From the NCBI RefSeq assembly GCF_014650915.1, contig NZ_BMVW01000001.1:1-64000 (forward strand): a stretch of DNA of 64,000 nucleotides. Direction: 5' to 3'. Below, piece by piece: positions 50,827 to 60,030 of this stretch. Position numbers and translations under genes: made by a program. Numbering within the stretch: position 1 is the first letter of the stretch; every line of letters begins with the position of its first letter. The notes under the pieces are model-generated. The model had not been told where the DNA came from and did no database searches. It saw only the letters and a list, made by a program, of their open reading frames with translations. This stretch comes from Streptomyces poonensis. Its GTDB lineage: Bacteria > Actinomycetota > Actinomycetes > Streptomycetales > Streptomycetaceae.

Positions 50827-52227
50827 GTGAGCACCGCCAGCCAGAAGGAACAGACGGAACAGACGGAACAGAAGGATCTCAGCCGGACCGCGTACGACCA
50901 CCTGTGGATGCACTTCACCCGCATGTCCTCGTACGAGCACTCCCCCGTCCCCACCATCGTCCGCGGCGAGGGCACGCACATCTACGACGCGAACGGCAAG
51001 CGCTACCTCGACGGCCTCGCCGGGCTGTTCGTGGTGCAGGCCGGCCACGGCCGCACCGAGCTGGCGGAGACGGCGGCCAAGCAGGCGCAGGAGCTGGCCT
51101 TCTTCCCGGTGTGGTCCTACGCCCACCCGAAGGCGATCGAGCTGGCCGAGCGCCTCGCGCACCACGCGCCCGGCGATCTGAACAAGGTCTTCTTCACCAC
51201 CGGCGGCGGCGAGGCCGTCGAGACCGCCTGGAAGCTCGCCAAGCAGTACTTCAAGCTCACCGGCAAGCCGACCAAGCACAAGGTCATCTCCCGGGCCGTC
51301 GCCTACCACGGCACCCCGCAGGGCGCCCTGTCCATCACCGGACTCCCCGCTCTCAAGGCCCCGTTCGAACCGCTGGTGCCCGGCGCGCACAAGGTCCCGA
51401 ACACCAACATCTACCGCGCCCCGATCCACGGCGACGACCCGGAGGCGTTCGGCCGCTGGGCCGCCGACCAGATCGAGCAGCAGATCCTCTTCGAGGGCCC
51501 GGACACGGTCGCGGCCGTCTTCCTGGAGCCGGTGCAGAACGCCGGCGGCTGCTTCCCGCCCCCGCCCGGCTACTTCCAGCGGGTGCGGGAGATCTGCGAC
51601 CAGTACGACGTGCTGCTCGTGTCGGACGAGGTGATCTGCGCCTTCGGACGGCTGGGCACGATGTTCGCCTGCGACAAGTTCGGCTACGTACCGGACATGA
51701 TCACCTGTGCCAAGGGCATGACCTCGGGCTACTCCCCGATCGGCGCCTGCGTGATCTCCGACCGGATCGCCGAGCCGTTCTACCGGGGCGGCAACACCTT
51801 CCTGCACGGCTACACCTTCGGCGGCCACCCGGTCTCCGCGGCCGTCGCCCTCGCCAACCTCGACCTGTTCGAGCGCGAGGGCCTGAACCAGCACGTCCTG
51901 GACCACGAGGACGCCTTCCGCGCCACCCTGGAGAAGCTGCACGACCTGCCGATCGTCGGCGACGTCCGCGGCAACGGCTTCTTCTACGGGGTCGAGCTGG
52001 TCAAGGACAAGGCCACCAAGGAGACGTTCGACGCGGAGGAGACCGAGCGCATCCTGTACGGCTTCCTCTCCAAGGCGCTCTTCGACAACGGCCTCTACTG
52101 CCGTGCGGACGACCGGGGCGACCCGGTCGTCCAGCTCGCACCGCCGCTGATCTCCGACCAGGGGACGTTCGACGAGATCGAGCAGATCCTGCGGGCGACG
52201 CTGACGGAGGCGTGGACGAAGCTGTGA
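50827..52227 (+). CDS. Omega-aminotransferase (putrescine/beta-alanine type)
   Basis: A 466-residue class III PLP aminotransferase. The PLP lysine is in ITCAKGMTSGYSP; other motifs are FTTGGGEAVETAWKLA, LVSDEVICAFGRLG and HGYTFGGHPVSAA. The type is nearer to omega-amino acid:pyruvate and putrescine aminotransferases than to GabT. It starts at the GTG two bases after the Lrp stop and is likely coupled to it. With the divergent aldehyde dehydrogenase it could turn putrescine into GABA without glutamylation. Confidence 0.9.
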   Translation: MSTASQKEQTEQTEQKDLSRTAYDHLWMHFTRMSSYEHSPVPTIVRGEGTHIYDANGKRYLDGLAGLFVVQAGHGRTELAETAAKQAQELAFFPVWSYAHPKAIELAERLAHHAPGDLNKVFFTTGGGEAVETAWKLAKQYFKLTGKPTKHKVISRAVAYHGTPQGALSITGLPALKAPFEPLVPGAHKVPNTNIYRAPIHGDDPEAFGRWAADQIEQQILFEGPDTVAAVFLEPVQNAGGCFPPPPGYFQRVREICDQYDVLLVSDEVICAFGRLGTMFACDKFGYVPDMITCAKGMTSGYSPIGACVISDRIAEPFYRGGNTFLHGYTFGGHPVSAAVALANLDLFEREGLNQHVLDHEDAFRATLEKLHDLPIVGDVRGNGFFYGVELVKDKATKETFDAEETERILYGFLSKALFDNGLYCRADDRGDPVVQLAPPLISDQGTFDEIEQILRATLTEAWTKL

Positions 52228-52487
52228 GCGCGACCCGTCCGCGCGCACCGTACGAGGATGATCATCGGTCCGCGCCCGCCCCGGAAACGGGGATGATCTT
52301 CCGCATTTGATGATCAACACCGGCCCCGGTGTCCTCCGTTCGAGTGAGAAACGGCGGTCCGGGGCCGCGTACTGTCCGGCCCGGCTCCGGCGACTACCTA
52401 GCGTGCCTGTAACCGATCGGCCCCGCCTTCGTTCCCCCGTCCGGGGGACTCCCCACGGCATCCTGATCCGAACCGAGGTGTACGCCC

Positions 52488-53225
52488 ATGGTGGCCCAGC
52501 CGGACAGCGACGTGCTCTGGGCACGCGCCCTCACCCATGCGCACAACGGCTCGCCCGCGCTGCGCGGCGTCTCGATCGGCGTCCGCGAGGGAGAGATCCT
52601 CGCCGTCAGCGGCCCGCGCGGCAGCGGCAAGACCACGCTCCTGCGCTGCCTGTCGGGGCAGTTCCGCCCACAGGAGGGCGAGGTGTGGTTCAACAGCACA
52701 CCGGTCCACACCATGGGCCCCCTCACCCGCGAGCGGCTGCGCCGCGACCGCTTCGGCTGGATCGACCCCGAGCCGGTCCTCGTTCCGGAACTGACCGCCT
52801 GGGAGAACGCGGCCCTGCCGCTGATGCTGCGCGGCACCGGCCGGCGCGCCGCCAAGAAGACCGCCCTGGAGTGGCTGGAGCGGCTGGACATCGGCGGCTG
52901 CGCCCGCAAGCGCCCGTACGCCCTGCTGCACTCCGAGCGCCAGCGCGTGGTCGTGGCACGCGCCCTGGTCGGCGCCCCCACCGTACTGTTCGCGGACGAG
53001 CCGACCGCCCCGCTGCACCGCGCCGAGCGCGCCCACGTCCTGCGCACCCTCACCACGGCGGCCCGCTCGCACGGCATCACGGTCGTCCTCGCCACGCACG
53101 ACGCGGACACCGCCGAGCTCGCCGACCGTACGGTGACGCTGCTGGACGGGCGGCGGGTGAACACCGTGCACCTTCCCCACCCCCCCGAGGCGGAGGGCCG
53201 CGCCGCGTGCTCGCTCTCCGTCTAG
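52488..53225 (+). CDS. ABC transporter ATPase with degenerate signature
   Basis: A 245-residue LolD/MacB-type ATPase. Walker A is GPRGSGKTT and Walker B VLFADEPTAPLH, but the signature LSGGQ is replaced by LLHSERQR and the H-loop reads ATHDADTA. The start has GAGGTG seven bases upstream. It overlaps the following membrane gene by 19 bases. Loss of the signature Ser-Gly-Gly may lower or change ATP use; the role and substrate are unknown. The 260-bp gap before it (52228-52487) holds three GATGATC words and a small CCCCG/CGGGG hairpin near 52279-52292. Confidence 0.88.
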   Translation: MVAQPDSDVLWARALTHAHNGSPALRGVSIGVREGEILAVSGPRGSGKTTLLRCLSGQFRPQEGEVWFNSTPVHTMGPLTRERLRRDRFGWIDPEPVLVPELTAWENAALPLMLRGTGRRAAKKTALEWLERLDIGGCARKRPYALLHSERQRVVVARALVGAPTVLFADEPTAPLHRAERAHVLRTLTTAARSHGITVVLATHDADTAELADRTVTLLDGRRVNTVHLPHPPEAEGRAACSLSV

Positions 53226-54646
53226 CCCGCGGCGCCCGGCCGGCCGTCCATCTGCGGCGCCTCCTGGTCACGGCCGCCTCGGGCGGCACGGCCTTCCTCC
53301 TGCTGTGCGTCCTGGGCCATGCGATCACCCACCCCGAGACACCCGCCAGGTCCGTTCTGCGGCTCGCATGGTGCGCGGGGCCCCTCGCGGCCACGGCGTA
53401 CTGCGCGGTGACGGTCGCGCGTACGGACCCGGCGACGCGCCCCCGTCCCGGACTGTCGGCGATCGGCCTCGGCCCGCGCCGTCTGATGGCCCTCTCCGCG
53501 ATGACGACGGCGCTGTCCGGCGTCATCGGCTCACTGTTCGCCCTGTTCCTCTTCCTCCATCTGCGCGGCGAGCCGGAGCGCCCGCCCTTCACCGGCGATG
53601 CCGCCCGCGCCCTGGCCCCGGGCCTGCCGCTGCCGCTGCCGGCCGCCCTGACGCTGCTGTCGGTGGTGCCGGCGGTCCTGGCCGTGACGGTCGCGCTGGC
53701 GCTGCGCCCCGCCGGCCCGGGACCGTGGTGGGCGACGCTGGCAGAAGGCCGCGGACTGCTGGCCCCGCGAGGGACCGGTGCCGACGCATCACGGCAGGCC
53801 GGTGCCGACGGAGCACGACAGGCCGGCGGCAGCGGAACACGGACGGCGGAAGGTCCCGGCGGCGTGCGCCGTACGCAGCCCGGACGGCTCGGCGGCCGCA
53901 GGCTCATCCGTGCTGGCGTCCGCCGCGGCGGCAACGGCTCGCACGCCCTGTCCACCGTGCTGGACACCTGCGAACCGGCGCTCACCGCCACCGGTGCCCC
54001 CGCGTGGGAACCGGACCCGTACACCTGCGCCGCGCCTCAACCCGCCCCCGGCGGCCTCCCCTGGGGCGTCGCCGTCCTGGCCGTCGGCCTCGCGATCGAG
54101 GCGTACGCGAGCAGTTCCGGGTCCGCCCCCGCGCTCCTGCTTCCCGGCGGCTTCGCGCACAGCTCCGCAGGGGCGCTCGCCGGCTGGCTGCTCACCACCC
54201 TCGGGCTGGTCCTCGCGGGACCGGGGCTGACCCACCTGTGCGGCCGGCTGCTGCAGGCCGTACGGCCGGGTGCGCTGCGGTTGCTCGCGGGGCGCGTACT
54301 GCAGGAGGAGGCACGGCGGATCGGACGTCCGCTCGGCGTGCTGTGCGCGGTGGCCTGCGGCGTCTTCACCATGGCGACCCTGTACTCCGGCGCGCGCCAC
54401 TCCATCGGCCCGTTCACCACGCTGGGCGGTCTGGTGATGGTCGGCTGCACCGTCATGACGCTGGCCATCGTCGCGACCGAGGCGAGGGATGCCCGCGCGG
54501 GCACCACCGCCGCCCTCGTACGGCTCGGGGCGCCCGCCACGATGCTCCGCACCGCCGCCCTGCTCCGAGTCGGCGCCCTGCTCGCCCTCTTCGGCCCGCT
54601 GACCTGGGTGATCGCGGCACTGACGGCCGCTCCGCTGCGCCCCTGA
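53207..54646 (+). CDS. ABC transporter membrane protein, FtsX/MacB-like
   Basis: A 479-residue protein with about eight hydrophobic segments and a central, poorly conserved Arg/Gly/Ala stretch (about 185-240). The last third (TLGGLVMVGCTVMTLAIVAT and LVRLGAPATMLRTAALLRVG) resembles the FtsX-type permease core. It starts at GTG 53207 with GGAGGG nine bases upstream, inside the end of the ATPase gene, so the two form one exporter-like unit. Confidence 0.8.
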   Translation: MLALRLARGARPAVHLRRLLVTAASGGTAFLLLCVLGHAITHPETPARSVLRLAWCAGPLAATAYCAVTVARTDPATRPRPGLSAIGLGPRRLMALSAMTTALSGVIGSLFALFLFLHLRGEPERPPFTGDAARALAPGLPLPLPAALTLLSVVPAVLAVTVALALRPAGPGPWWATLAEGRGLLAPRGTGADASRQAGADGARQAGGSGTRTAEGPGGVRRTQPGRLGGRRLIRAGVRRGGNGSHALSTVLDTCEPALTATGAPAWEPDPYTCAAPQPAPGGLPWGVAVLAVGLAIEAYASSSGSAPALLLPGGFAHSSAGALAGWLLTTLGLVLAGPGLTHLCGRLLQAVRPGALRLLAGRVLQEEARRIGRPLGVLCAVACGVFTMATLYSGARHSIGPFTTLGGLVMVGCTVMTLAIVATEARDARAGTTAALVRLGAPATMLRTAALLRVGALLALFGPLTWVIAALTAAPLRP

Positions 54647-54769
54647 ACGGCGTACGAAAGCAGCACACGAAAGCGGCGTACGAAAAAAGTTTCGCTTCCG
54701 CCGATGAGTTCCGCGAGGCACCTCGGTCTACCCCCACGAAAGGATCACCACCGACGGGAGAGACCACGC

Positions 54770-55177
54770 ATGTACCAGCAGATGATCTTCGTGAACCTGG
54801 CCGTGAACGACCTCGACACCTCGAAGAAGTTCTTCTCGGAGCTCGGCTACACGACCAACCCCCAGTTCACGGACGACAACTGCGCCTGCGTCGTGATCAG
54901 CGACACGATCATCGCGATGCTCCTCACCAAGCAGCGCTACGCCGAGTTCACCGGGAAGGAGATCGCGGACTCCACGAAGACCAGCGAGGTCCTGCTGTGT
55001 CTGAGCGCCGAGAGCCGCGAGAAGGTCGACGAGCTGTGCGACAAGGCGATCGCCACGGGCGGTACGGACTCCGGCCGGGTCCAGGACTACGGCACCATGT
55101 ACGGCCGCTCCTTCGACGACCCGGACGGCCACACCTGGGAGGTCATGTGGATGGACCCGGCTGCCGTCCAGGGCTGA
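54770..55177 (+). CDS. VOC-family (glyoxalase/bleomycin resistance fold) protein
   Basis: A 135-residue protein of two beta-alpha-beta-beta-beta modules (MYQQMIFVNLAVNDLDTSKK at the start and SFDDPDGHTWEVMWMD at the end). The metal-site pattern is incomplete compared with glyoxalase I, so the activity is unknown. GGGAG lies nine bases before the ATG. It is monocistronic and followed by a strong hairpin. Confidence 0.88.
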   Translation: MYQQMIFVNLAVNDLDTSKKFFSELGYTTNPQFTDDNCACVVISDTIIAMLLTKQRYAEFTGKEIADSTKTSEVLLCLSAESREKVDELCDKAIATGGTDSGRVQDYGTMYGRSFDDPDGHTWEVMWMDPAAVQG

Positions 55178-55187
55178 GCCGCGCCCC

Positions 55188-55229
55188 GGTGGCGGACGGC
55201 GCCGCGCACACGGAGCGCCGTCCGCCACC
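55188..55229 (+). terminator. Terminator after the VOC gene
   Basis: Perfect 15-bp stem (GGTGGCGGACGGCGC at 55188-55202 with 55215-55229) and a 12-nt loop, 10 bp after the stop codon. Confidence 0.85.
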
Positions 55230-55407
55230 ACTCAACACGCCCAAACTTCCGGGGAGTTAATAAGCGGGCAAAGCACATCGCGGGGACGCGGGTTCGCATT
55301 GACAGTGCTTATGGAGCGCTTATAGACCTGTGAGCCACATGAGGACACCGCTGCCACAGTCGGCTGTGTTCCCGTCCAACCCCCCGCTTTTCCCGTGAAG
55401 GGCAATC

Positions 55408-56133
55408 GTGTCCATATCTCCGCGCATCGCACGACCGGTGCGATACCTGGGTGTTGCCTCCGCCTCCGCCGCGCTGCTGCTCGGCGTCGCGGGCAACGCC
55501 ATGGCCTGCAGCATCCGTGACTTCTCGGCCACGGCCGAGTGCGACGCCGACGGCAAGGGCGTCATCAGCGTCACCGACGTGGACCCGACGGGCGTCCCCG
55601 CCGAGGTCACCGTCCACCTGGAGAACAAGGGAGCGGACGAGCGGCTCGTCGGCACGAAGAGGATCGAGAACTCGACCGCCGAAGGCGTCACCGTCACGTT
55701 CCCCGAGGACTGGAAGCCGAACGCCGAGTACCGCATCCACATCACGGCCGGGAGCTACGTCAACGAGGACCTCGAGCCGCTGATCACGCCCGCCGAGGCA
55801 TGCACGGCCTCCGACAACCCGCCGCCGGCCGACGAGGCCCCGAAGCCGTCGGAGGAGCCCGCCGACGAGCCCTCCGACGAGTCCTCCGCCGCACCGTCCG
55901 GCGACTCGTCCGCTCCCGCCGAGAGCCCGGTGCCGTCGGCGTCCGAGAGCACCGCACCCGCGGCGCCCGGGGACAGCGGCAACGTCCCCGGACCCGCGGG
56001 CCAGTCGAACCTCGCCGAGACCGGCGCCGGCTCCAGCACTCCGGTGATCGCCGGAATCGCCGCGGTCCTCGTTCTGATCGGCGGCGGCGCCGTGTACTTC
56101 GCCATGCGCCGTCGGGGAGCCTCTCGGGGCTGA
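55408..56133 (+). CDS. LAETG-anchored cell-surface protein (sortase E substrate)
   Basis: A 241-residue exported protein: signal peptide (cut near GNAMA-CS, residues 30-32), a compact beta-rich domain (about 32-135, two Cys near the N-terminal end and one at 132), a Pro/Ser/Glu/Ala-rich stalk (136-200), the sorting motif LAETG at about residue 205, a hydrophobic helix and the basic tail MRRRGASRG. LAxTG is the class E sortase signal of Streptomyces, so it should be linked to peptidoglycan. GTG start at 55408 with GAAGG six bases upstream. The function of the exposed domain is unknown. Confidence 0.9.
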   Translation: MSISPRIARPVRYLGVASASAALLLGVAGNAMACSIRDFSATAECDADGKGVISVTDVDPTGVPAEVTVHLENKGADERLVGTKRIENSTAEGVTVTFPEDWKPNAEYRIHITAGSYVNEDLEPLITPAEACTASDNPPPADEAPKPSEEPADEPSDESSAAPSGDSSAPAESPVPSASESTAPAAPGDSGNVPGPAGQSNLAETGAGSSTPVIAGIAAVLVLIGGGAVYFAMRRRGASRG

Positions 56134-56269
56134 CGTATGACCGGCGCATGAGCCTGGTCCGTACGCAGGCCGTGCGCCGTACGGCGGCCTCTGCCGTACT
56201 CGGTACTGCGGCCGTTGTGGCCCGTCCCTCCCACCGGGGGACGGGCCATCGCGTCACCGTGATCCGTCT

Positions 56270-56329
56270 CCGTGATCCGTGATCCGTGATCCGTGATCCG
56301 TGATCCGTGATCCGTGATCCGTGATCCGT
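56270..56329. repeat. 7-bp tandem repeat CCGTGAT, about 8.6 copies
   Basis: Eight full CCGTGAT units (56270-56325) plus CCGT, in the gap between the convergent LAETG and mycothiol-family genes. Units are identical. Being seven bases long and outside genes, the copy number is probably variable between strains. Confidence 0.9.
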
Positions 56330-56357
56330 ATGGATGGAGCCCGGGCCGGTCACGGCA

Positions 56358-56441
56358 GCGGGCCCACAGCCGAACCCAGCGGGCCCACAGCCGAACGCGG
56401 CAGGTTGTCAGCCGAACGCGGCAGGCCCTCAGCCGAACGTG
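56358..56441. repeat. 21-bp tandem repeat x4
   Basis: Four units of the type GCGGGCCCACAGCCGAACGCG at 56358-56378, 56379-56399, 56400-56420 and 56421-56441. The array has grown from the last codons of the mycothiol-family gene, whose stop lies in the fourth unit, into the gap. Confidence 0.85.
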
Positions 56442-57235
56442 GCCCGCTCCAGCCAGAACTCCAGCAGTTCCCGCTCCCCCAGCACCTCCAGCTCCCCGCT
56501 GTCGAGCGGAACCCGGCGGTAGAAGGCGAGCAGCACCTCGGTGAGCGGCCCGCGCAGCGCGACGTCCGCCTTCTCGTGCCCCCGCCGCCAGGCCACGCCC
56601 TTCTCGGTGAGCTCGACGACCCACTCGGCATCCAGCTCCCGGGGCGCGTCGGTCGCGTGCAGGTGGATGCTGCGCCCCGGCCCGCGCAGCTCGTTCGCCG
56701 CGTGGTGCTGCATCACGCTCTGGACGTACTCGACGATCTGCAGCCACTCGTCGATGGCGTCGGCGGCGATGTCCGGCGCCACCTCGTACGGCAGCCCCGC
56801 GGCGAGCGTCGCGTCCGCCCGGTGGACCGTGATCTCATGGGTCATCCGCCGGGCCCAGAAGCCCGCGCTCTGCTCCCACCCCCAGGTCCACACCGTCGCG
56901 TCGGGCCCCGCCTCCCGCAGCGACTCGACGACCAGCTCGCCGGTCTCCGCCAGCCATGCGTCCAGCACGGCGGGCTCACCCCGCTCCACCGGCCCCTCGA
57001 ACCCCGGCACCTCCGACTCGGGCACCTGCTGCAGCGCCCGGACACGCAGGATGCGGTCCACCCAGCGCAGTGCGCCGCCGGTGTGCCGTACCAGCTGCTC
57101 CAGAGACCAGTCGGGACAGGTCGGTACGGTCGCCGACAGATCGGCGCCGGAGGTCACGACGTCCCTGAGCTGCCGTACCTGCTTCTCGATCTCATCACCG
57201 TAGAGATCATGACGCGCTTGCCTGCTTATCGTCAT
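56429..57235 (-). CDS. Maleylpyruvate isomerase-family, mycothiol-dependent protein
   Basis: A 268-residue protein with the DinB-like four-helix MDMPI N-terminal domain (about 10-150, CPDWSLEQLVRHTGGALRWV and the His of MTHEITVHRADA, which would bind metal) and a C-terminal SCP2-like domain. Characterised relatives use mycothiol as a thiol cofactor, though most are of unknown substrate. The start at 57235 reads MTISRQARHD. The stop lies in a 21-bp repeat array. Confidence 0.88.
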   Translation of the reverse strand: MTISRQARHDLYGDEIEKQVRQLRDVVTSGADLSATVPTCPDWSLEQLVRHTGGALRWVDRILRVRALQQVPESEVPGFEGPVERGEPAVLDAWLAETGELVVESLREAGPDATVWTWGWEQSAGFWARRMTHEITVHRADATLAAGLPYEVAPDIAADAIDEWLQIVEYVQSVMQHHAANELRGPGRSIHLHATDAPRELDAEWVVELTEKGVAWRRGHEKADVALRGPLTEVLLAFYRRVPLDSGELEVLGERELLEFWLERATFG

Positions 57236-57300
57236 GATCCGCACCTTAGGCGGCCGAAGGCCCCCGAGTACGACATTTTCAGCTACCCAGTACGACAACT

Positions 57301-58359
57301 TCAGCGACGGAGCACAACAACTTCCGCCGCGTCGAAGACAACTCCGATCTCGTCCCCAGGCTCCGGCGCTTCCCGCAGCGCGCACGCCGCCTCCAGTCGC
57401 GGCGCGCCCTCCGTACTCAGATGGACGGCGACATGGGTGCCCCGGAACGTCCGCGCGGCCACGGTGCAGCGCAGCCCCTCCCCGGCCGCCACGACCCGTA
57501 CGCCCGCCGGCCGCACCAGCAGCGCGCACGGGCCCTGGGCCGATCCCTCGGGCACGGGCACCTTGCCCCAGGGCGTGTCGGCGACCTGACCGCTGACGGT
57601 CGCCGCGACCACGTTGTCGAAGCCGAGGAAGCGCGCCACGAACTCGTCGACCGGCCGCTGCCACACCTCGAGGGGCGTACCGGACTGGGCGATCCGCCCG
57701 TCCCGCATCACCACGACCCGGTCGGCGAGCGCGAACGCCTCTCCCTGATCGTGCGTGACGGCCAGCACGGTGGTACCGAGCCGCCCGAACAACTCCCTCA
57801 GCTCCACGACCAGCCGCTCCCGCAGCGACCGGTCGAGCTGGCCGAGCGGCTCGTCCAGCATCAGCAGCCGGGGCCGGGGAGCGAGCGCCCGCGCCAGCGC
57901 CACCCGCTGCTGCTCGCCCCCGGAGAGGGACGCGACGCCCCTCCGTGCGGCGCCCGGCAGCCCAACGAGCTCCAGCAAGTCCCGTACGCGGTCGTCCTGT
58001 TCCGCGCGCGGGAAGCCGTGCATGCGTAGCCCGAACGCCACATTGCCGTCCACGTCCCGCTGCGGGAACAGCTGGTGGTCCTGGAACATCAGGCCGACCC
58101 CGCGCCGGTGCGCCGGCACCCGCGCCTGGTCGCGCCCGTCGAGCGACAAGCTCCCGGAGTCGAGGGGCTGCAGCCCGGCCACCGCCCGCAGCAGCGTCGA
58201 CTTGCCGCTGCCGCTCGGCCCGAGCACACACACGATCTCGCCCTCGGCGACGCCCAGGTCCACGGCGTCGAGCACGGGCCGCCCGTCGAACCGTACGGTC
58301 GCGCGCTCGAGGCTCAGCAGACTCTGCGGGCTCTGCGGACTCTGCCGACTCTGCGTCAT
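57301..58359 (-). CDS. thiQ: Thiamine ABC transporter ATPase, ThiQ-like
   Basis: A 352-residue ATPase: Walker A GPSGSGKST, Q-loop FQDHQLFPQ, signature LSGGEQQR, Walker B LMLDEPLGQLD, H-loop VTHDQGEA, and a C-terminal TOBE-like region from about 270. The N-terminus begins MTQSRQSPQSPQSLLS, encoded by short 9-bp repeats. It abuts the permease gene. Assignment to thiamine comes from the operon's TPP riboswitch and binding protein. Confidence 0.88.
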   Translation of the reverse strand: MTQSRQSPQSPQSLLSLERATVRFDGRPVLDAVDLGVAEGEIVCVLGPSGSGKSTLLRAVAGLQPLDSGSLSLDGRDQARVPAHRRGVGLMFQDHQLFPQRDVDGNVAFGLRMHGFPRAEQDDRVRDLLELVGLPGAARRGVASLSGGEQQRVALARALAPRPRLLMLDEPLGQLDRSLRERLVVELRELFGRLGTTVLAVTHDQGEAFALADRVVVMRDGRIAQSGTPLEVWQRPVDEFVARFLGFDNVVAATVSGQVADTPWGKVPVPEGSAQGPCALLVRPAGVRVVAAGEGLRCTVAARTFRGTHVAVHLSTEGAPRLEAACALREAPEPGDEIGVVFDAAEVVVLRR

Positions 58360-60030
58360 CTAGAACTCTCCCGTCGCACCTGCACGAGACGGAACCCGCA
58401 GCCGCTCCAGCACCAGCAGCGCCACCGCGCACACCACCATCAGAATCGTCGACAGGGCCATCGCCTGCCCATAGTTGAGATCACCGGGCCGCCCGAGCAG
58501 CCGTGCCACGGCCACCGGCAGCGTCGGGTTGTCGGGCCGCGCGATGAACACGGTCGCCCCGAACTCACCGAGCGACACCGCGAAGGCGAACCCGGCCGCG
58601 ATCAGCAGCGCCCGCCGCACCAGTGGCAGATCCACCTCCCGCCACACCCGCCACGGCGACGCCCCGAGCACGGCCGCCGCCTCCCGCAGCCGCGTGTCCA
58701 CGGCCCGCAGCACCGGCAGCATGGTCCGTATGACGAAGGGGACGCCCACCAGCGCCTGCGCGAGCGGCACGAGGATCCACGAGCTGCGCAGATCCAGCGG
58801 CGGCTCGTCCAGCGCGATCAGGAACCCGAATCCGACGGTCACCGCCGACACGCCGAGCGGCAGCATGAGCAGCGCGTCGAACCCGCGGACCAGCCGGCCC
58901 GCGCCCCGGCGGGCCAGGGCCGTGGCGGCGAGCCCACCGATCACCACCGCGATGGCGGTGGCGGCCAGCGCGTACCGCAGCGAATTGCCGACCGCCTCGA
59001 TCGGCGCCACCAGGAAGATCCCACCGTCGTCGTTCGTCAGGGCCTCGTAGTAGCCGAAGCCGGGCGCGCCGAACGAACGCTCGACGAGCACGGCGAGCGG
59101 CAGCACCACCAGCAGGACCACGGTGCCGAGGACCCCGGCGAGCAACGCCCACTGCCCCGCGCCACGCGGCCGCCGCGCGGTCACCGAGGCGTCCACCAGT
59201 CGCAGCGCGGTCTCCCGCCGCCGTACGGTCCAGGCGTGCACGGCGAGGATCGCGCCGACGGCCGCGAACTGCACGAGCGTCAGCACGGCGGCCGTGGAGA
59301 GGTCGAAGATCTCCGAGGTCTGCCGGTAGATCTCCACCTCCAGCGTGGCGAACGTGGGCCCGCCGAGGATCTGCACCACACCGAACGACGTGAAGGTGAA
59401 GAGAAAGACCATGAGCGCGGCCGCCGCCACCGCCGGGGCGAGCGCGGGCAGGGTCACTTTCCGCCAGGCCGCGAACCGGGAGGCGCCGAGCATCCGCGCG
59501 GCCTCCTCCTGGCGCGGGTCGAGCTGCGACCAGAGCCCGCCGACGGTACGGACGACGACCGCGTAGTTGAAGAACACATGGGCGAGCAGGATGGCCCAGA
59601 CGGTGGTGTCGAGCCGTACGCCCCACAACTCGTCGAGCAGTCCGCCGCGCCCCAGCAGTGCCAGGAAGGCGGTCCCGACGACGACGGTCGGCAGCACGAA
59701 CGGCACGGTGACGACCGCCCGCAGCACCTGCTTGCCCCTGAACTCGAAGCGCGCGAAGACATACGCGCCGGGCAGCGCGATCAGCAGCGTGAGGGCCGTG
59801 GAGGCGAGCGCCTGCCAGACGGTGAACCACAGCACATGCCGGACACCGGACTCCGCCAGCACGTCCCCGATCCGCCCGAACTGCCAGACCCCGTCGACAT
59901 GCAGCCCGCGCGCGACGATCGCGGCGACGGGGTAGGCGAAGAAGAGCGCGAAGAACGCGACCGGCAGGACCATGAGCCCCAGCCGGACCGCGCTCGAACG
60001 CGAGACCGCTCTCGCGGCCCGGGACCTCAC
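58360..60030 (-). CDS. thiP: Thiamine ABC transporter permease, ThiP-like (fused double permease)
   Basis: A 556-residue permease with about twelve helices and two EAA loops (QEEAARMLGASRFAAWRKVTL near 180 and LREAAAVLGASPWRVWREVDL near 460), i.e. two permease halves in one chain as in ThiP. The GTG at 60030 overlaps the binding-protein stop (GTGA). The frame is open to a GTG at 60063, but that would run far into the upstream gene. Confidence 0.9.
   Translation of the reverse strand: MRSRAARAVSRSSAVRLGLMVLPVAFFALFFAYPVAAIVARGLHVDGVWQFGRIGDVLAESGVRHVLWFTVWQALASTALTLLIALPGAYVFARFEFRGKQVLRAVVTVPFVLPTVVVGTAFLALLGRGGLLDELWGVRLDTTVWAILLAHVFFNYAVVVRTVGGLWSQLDPRQEEAARMLGASRFAAWRKVTLPALAPAVAAAALMVFLFTFTSFGVVQILGGPTFATLEVEIYRQTSEIFDLSTAAVLTLVQFAAVGAILAVHAWTVRRRETALRLVDASVTARRPRGAGQWALLAGVLGTVVLLVVLPLAVLVERSFGAPGFGYYEALTNDDGGIFLVAPIEAVGNSLRYALAATAIAVVIGGLAATALARRGAGRLVRGFDALLMLPLGVSAVTVGFGFLIALDEPPLDLRSSWILVPLAQALVGVPFVIRTMLPVLRAVDTRLREAAAVLGASPWRVWREVDLPLVRRALLIAAGFAFAVSLGEFGATVFIARPDNPTLPVAVARLLGRPGDLNYGQAMALSTILMVVCAVALLVLERLRVPSRAGATGEF

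Noticed and set aside
56270..56441. CRISPR-like array
   Set aside because: Units are 7 and 21 bp in direct tandem without unique spacers, and no cas genes are present.
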